Positions 62,055-64,000 of a stretch of DNA of 64,000 bases are shown one piece after another. The notes below the pieces were generated by a model that made no database searches, was not told the DNA's origin, and saw only the letters and a list, made by a program, of their open reading frames with translations. The position numbers were made by a program, and so were the translations under genes. Source of the stretch: Pseudovibrio sp. Alg231-02 (GTDB lineage Bacteria; Pseudomonadota; Alphaproteobacteria; Rhizobiales; Stappiaceae); assembly GCF_900143565.1 (NCBI RefSeq), contig NZ_FREX01000010.1, positions 9,015 through 73,014 of the forward strand. Reading direction: 5' to 3'. The stretch's first letter is position 1; each line of letters opens with the position of its first letter.

Positions 62055-63032
62055 TTAGGGAATAATCACTGTTGCACCGGTGGTTTTACGCCCTTCCAGA
62101 TCGCAGTGCGCCTGCGCAATGTCCTTCAGGCTGTAACGCTGGTTGATCTGAATATTAATTGTCCCGTCAGCCACAGCAGCAAACAGGTCCCCAGCGGTCT
62201 CTTCCAGCTCCCAACGCTCAGCAATGTAATTGAACAGCGTCGGTCGCGTCGCAAACAATGAGCCTTTCTGAGACAGGATGGCCATGTTGAACTCAGGGAG
62301 CGGCCCGGACGATTGACCAAAGGAACACCAAAGCCCACGTGGACGAAGGCAATCCAGCGATGCAGGATATGTATCCTTGCCCACACTGTCATAAACCACA
62401 TCACAGCCGCGCCCATCGGTGATCTGACGCACCCGCGCTACCCAGTCCTCGCTCTTGTAATTGATCACATATTCATAACCATTGGCCTGAGCCAGCCGGG
62501 CTTTTTCTTCCGAGCTGACTGTCCCGATCACCCTTGCACCAAGGGCCGACGCCCATTGACCAACGATAAGCCCGACACCGCCAGCCGCTGCGTGGTAAAG
62601 CAAAGTCGTATCCGCTCCCACGTTGTAGGTCTCGCGCAGCAGGTAGCGTGCGGTCATGCCTTTCAACATTAAAGCCGCCGCTTGCTCATTACTCACACCT
62701 TCAGGGATCTTCACAAGCACGCTGGCGGGAATATTACGCTCTTCACTGTAAGCCCCCAGCGGTCCTGCATATGCCACACGGTCCCCAAGAGCGAGCCCGG
62801 TCACGCCTTGCCCAAGCGCAACAACAATCCCTGCCCCCTCATTGCCAGGAATAAACGGGACGCCATTTGGTGCCGGATAAAGACCAGAGCGAAAATAGGT
62901 ATCAATAAAGTTGAGCCCGATCGCAGTGTGCCTGATCCGAACTTCACCATGCCCCGGATCAGGCAGGTCCACATCCACGTGTGTCAGAACGGACGGATCA
63001 CCAGTTTTTTCAACGCGAACAGCAAAGACCAT
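62055..63032 (-). CDS. NADPH:quinone oxidoreductase, zinc-free MDR type
   Basis: A 325-residue medium-chain reductase without zinc ligands. LNFIDTYFRSGLYP, IPGNEGAGIV and the NADPH motif AAAGGVGLIVGQWA identify a quinone oxidoreductase (QOR1 type). It reduces quinones by one electron. AAGGGAA lies 8 bases before the ATG. No clear functional tie to the purine genes; it could be co-transcribed with the LysR gene (27 bases). Confidence 0.9.
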   Translation of the reverse strand: MVFAVRVEKTGDPSVLTHVDVDLPDPGHGEVRIRHTAIGLNFIDTYFRSGLYPAPNGVPFIPGNEGAGIVVALGQGVTGLALGDRVAYAGPLGAYSEERNIPASVLVKIPEGVSNEQAAALMLKGMTARYLLRETYNVGADTTLLYHAAAGGVGLIVGQWASALGARVIGTVSSEEKARLAQANGYEYVINYKSEDWVARVRQITDGRGCDVVYDSVGKDTYPASLDCLRPRGLWCSFGQSSGPLPEFNMAILSQKGSLFATRPTLFNYIAERWELEETAGDLFAAVADGTINIQINQRYSLKDIAQAHCDLEGRKTTGATVIIP

Positions 63033-63142
63033 ATGGATTTTCCCTTACAAAAGCTGGAGGCGGAGTTTGGACAGAATGCCGCTAACTTGCAAGCACCTTT
63101 GGGAAAACCATGCTCCACCCTGAGAAATGCAAGCATCAAAGC

Positions 63143-63169
63143 AAAAAGCCCGACCAATTGGCCGGGCTT
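63143..63169 (-). terminator. Terminator after the phosphatidylcholine synthase gene
   Basis: AAGCCCG / CGGGCTT stem with an inner CCAATTGG; on the minus strand it is followed by TTTTT. Confidence 0.75.
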
Positions 63170-63192
63170 CTAAAAAACTCATTTGTCGAGAA

Positions 63193-63888
63193 TCACATCT
63201 TGCGAAACAGCTGGTGAACAGCCCCAACGCAAAACAGATAAAGGCTCGTTGCCGTGATCAGCGCAAACAACCAGCTATCGATAATAAAATCCTGATAAAG
63301 GGCAACCGCAAGTGCAGCACTCCACACGATGAGAATGCCCAGGGTCAGCGGACGCCACTTGACAGTGCGCACCGGGTGGACGAACTCGACAGGAGCAAAC
63401 GTCAGCACAGAACACAGCACCACCATGCCGATGATGATCCATGGCGGAGACTGCAGTGCAACCAGCACAACAATCACCATATTCCAGACACCAGGGAAGC
63501 CAAGGAAGCCACCGCTTTCTGTCTTCATGTTGCCGTCAGCGAAGTAGATCGCGCCGGTAAACACAATGACAGCACCAGACAAAAGTCCCCAGAACTCTGA
63601 GAGAAGGCCGCTTTGGTATAGCGCGAAAGCAGGCAGGAAAACGTAGGTCGCGTAATCAATCACTAAATCCAGAATAACGCCGCTCCAGCGCGGCAGGCGA
63701 TTCTGAATGTCATATTTACGTGCTAAAGGACCATCCAGCCCGTCGACAACAAGTGCCACCCAGAGCCAGAAAAACATCATAGGCAGATTGCCGTTCGCTC
63801 CAGCGACAAGCGCAAGCAACGCAATGGGGGCCCCCAATGCGGTGAGGATGTGAATGAGGAACAGCCGGGAGTTGGTCTGACCGGTCAA
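63193..63888 (-). CDS. pcs: Phosphatidylcholine synthase
   Basis: A 231-residue CDP-alcohol phosphotransferase-like membrane protein with about eight helices. The motif DGPLAR - 12 residues - G - 3 - D - 3 - D (DGPLAR at ~residues 51-56) has the longer spacing of bacterial Pcs rather than the eight residues of other members. It condenses CDP-diacylglycerol with choline at the inner membrane. The start is TTG 63888 with AAGGA about 8 bases upstream; no ATG fits. Confidence 0.92.
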   Translation of the reverse strand: MTGQTNSRLFLIHILTALGAPIALLALVAGANGNLPMMFFWLWVALVVDGLDGPLARKYDIQNRLPRWSGVILDLVIDYATYVFLPAFALYQSGLLSEFWGLLSGAVIVFTGAIYFADGNMKTESGGFLGFPGVWNMVIVVLVALQSPPWIIIGMVVLCSVLTFAPVEFVHPVRTVKWRPLTLGILIVWSAALAVALYQDFIIDSWLFALITATSLYLFCVGAVHQLFRKM

Positions 63889-64000
63889 CTTTGGGTCCTT
63901 TGTTATTCTTTAAGTGAAGGTACCACTTAGAACAATCTATCGCCCAAAACTTCAATAAGAGGTAAGTCCGCCCGAGCGAAATAGATGTTTGCACCGCCCC
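63889..64000. other. pcs upstream region to window edge
   Basis: It contains the pcs promoter and an inverted repeat, TAAGTG and CACTTA, around GTACC near 63913-63930. No gene start can be established before the edge. Confidence 0.3.

Noticed and set aside
1-64000. CRISPR arrays, rRNA genes, insertion sequences, riboswitches
   Set aside because: No regularly spaced repeats, rRNA segments, transposase genes or recognised riboswitch cores were seen. The only IS-like hint is the 20-bp inverted repeat pair, and no transposase lies between the copies.

Overview
The window looks like a chromosome segment of a marine-type alphaproteobacterium of moderate G+C (roughly 50-53% by eye). Pointers are the gene order rlpA / D,D-carboxypeptidase-like / tmk / holB / metG / tatD / MBL hydrolase, a rhizobial-type phosphatidylcholine synthase, and a tail gene of the kind found in Rhodobacter-type gene transfer agents. 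A Stappiaceae member such as Pseudovibrio would fit, but that is inference and no marker proves it.

Region 1 (1-7641) is the right end of a prophage or gene-transfer-agent-like element. It holds the host-specificity tail protein (cut by the window edge), a DUF2793 protein, a reversed exported cargo gene, then a lysis block (GH108 muramidase, an overlapping spanin-like pair, a holin-like protein) and a few small genes. It stops beside the 3' end of tRNA-Ser(UGA), a classic integration target. No integrase lies in the window.

Region 2 (7642-15660) is core housekeeping: RlpA lipoprotein, a D,D-carboxypeptidase homologue that has lost its catalytic serine and KTG box, thymidylate kinase, DNA polymerase III delta', methionyl-tRNA synthetase, TatD nuclease and an MBL hydrolase. 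Clear terminators follow metG and the MBL gene.

Region 3 (15700-30909) is a tightly packed catabolic operon of 14 genes, most overlapping by 1-59 bases. It starts with a two-domain flavoprotein of the anthraniloyl-CoA / salicylyl-CoA hydroxylase type. An SDR, a MarR regulator, enoyl-CoA hydratase, acyl-CoA dehydrogenase and an aryl-CoA ligase follow. Then come a complete Liv-type ABC importer, a hotdog thioesterase, a RidA-family protein and an arylformamidase-like hydrolase. Together they suggest uptake and CoA-dependent aerobic breakdown of an aromatic acid, best guess anthranilate, possibly fed by tryptophan through kynurenine. An alpha-methylacyl-CoA racemase-like gene follows after a gap.

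Region 4 (31084-38448) is an exopolysaccharide locus resembling nfrB-nfrA-ybcH of Escherichia coli, with its own UDP-GlcNAc 2-epimerase (wecB). The NfrB homologue lacks the extra C-terminal length that carries the c-di-GMP receptor in E. coli.

Region 5 (38475-41648) carries an SDR, a MarR regulator and a zinc alcohol dehydrogenase, bracketed by a perfect 20-bp inverted repeat. Region 6 (41732-47528) has a citramalyl-CoA lyase-like gene divergent from a CoA-transferase and a double-hotdog hydratase (an itaconate-degradation-like set), an unassigned gene, and two tandem LysE-type exporters.

Region 7 (47535-62028) is a reverse-strand purine catabolism cluster. It has a BMP/NupPQ-type nucleoside-base importer, xanthine dehydrogenase XdhABC, urate oxidase PuuD, HIU hydrolase, OHCU decarboxylase, a LysR regulator and an M20 hydrolase. 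Together these take xanthine to (S)-allantoin. The window ends with quinone oxidoreductase and phosphatidylcholine synthase genes.
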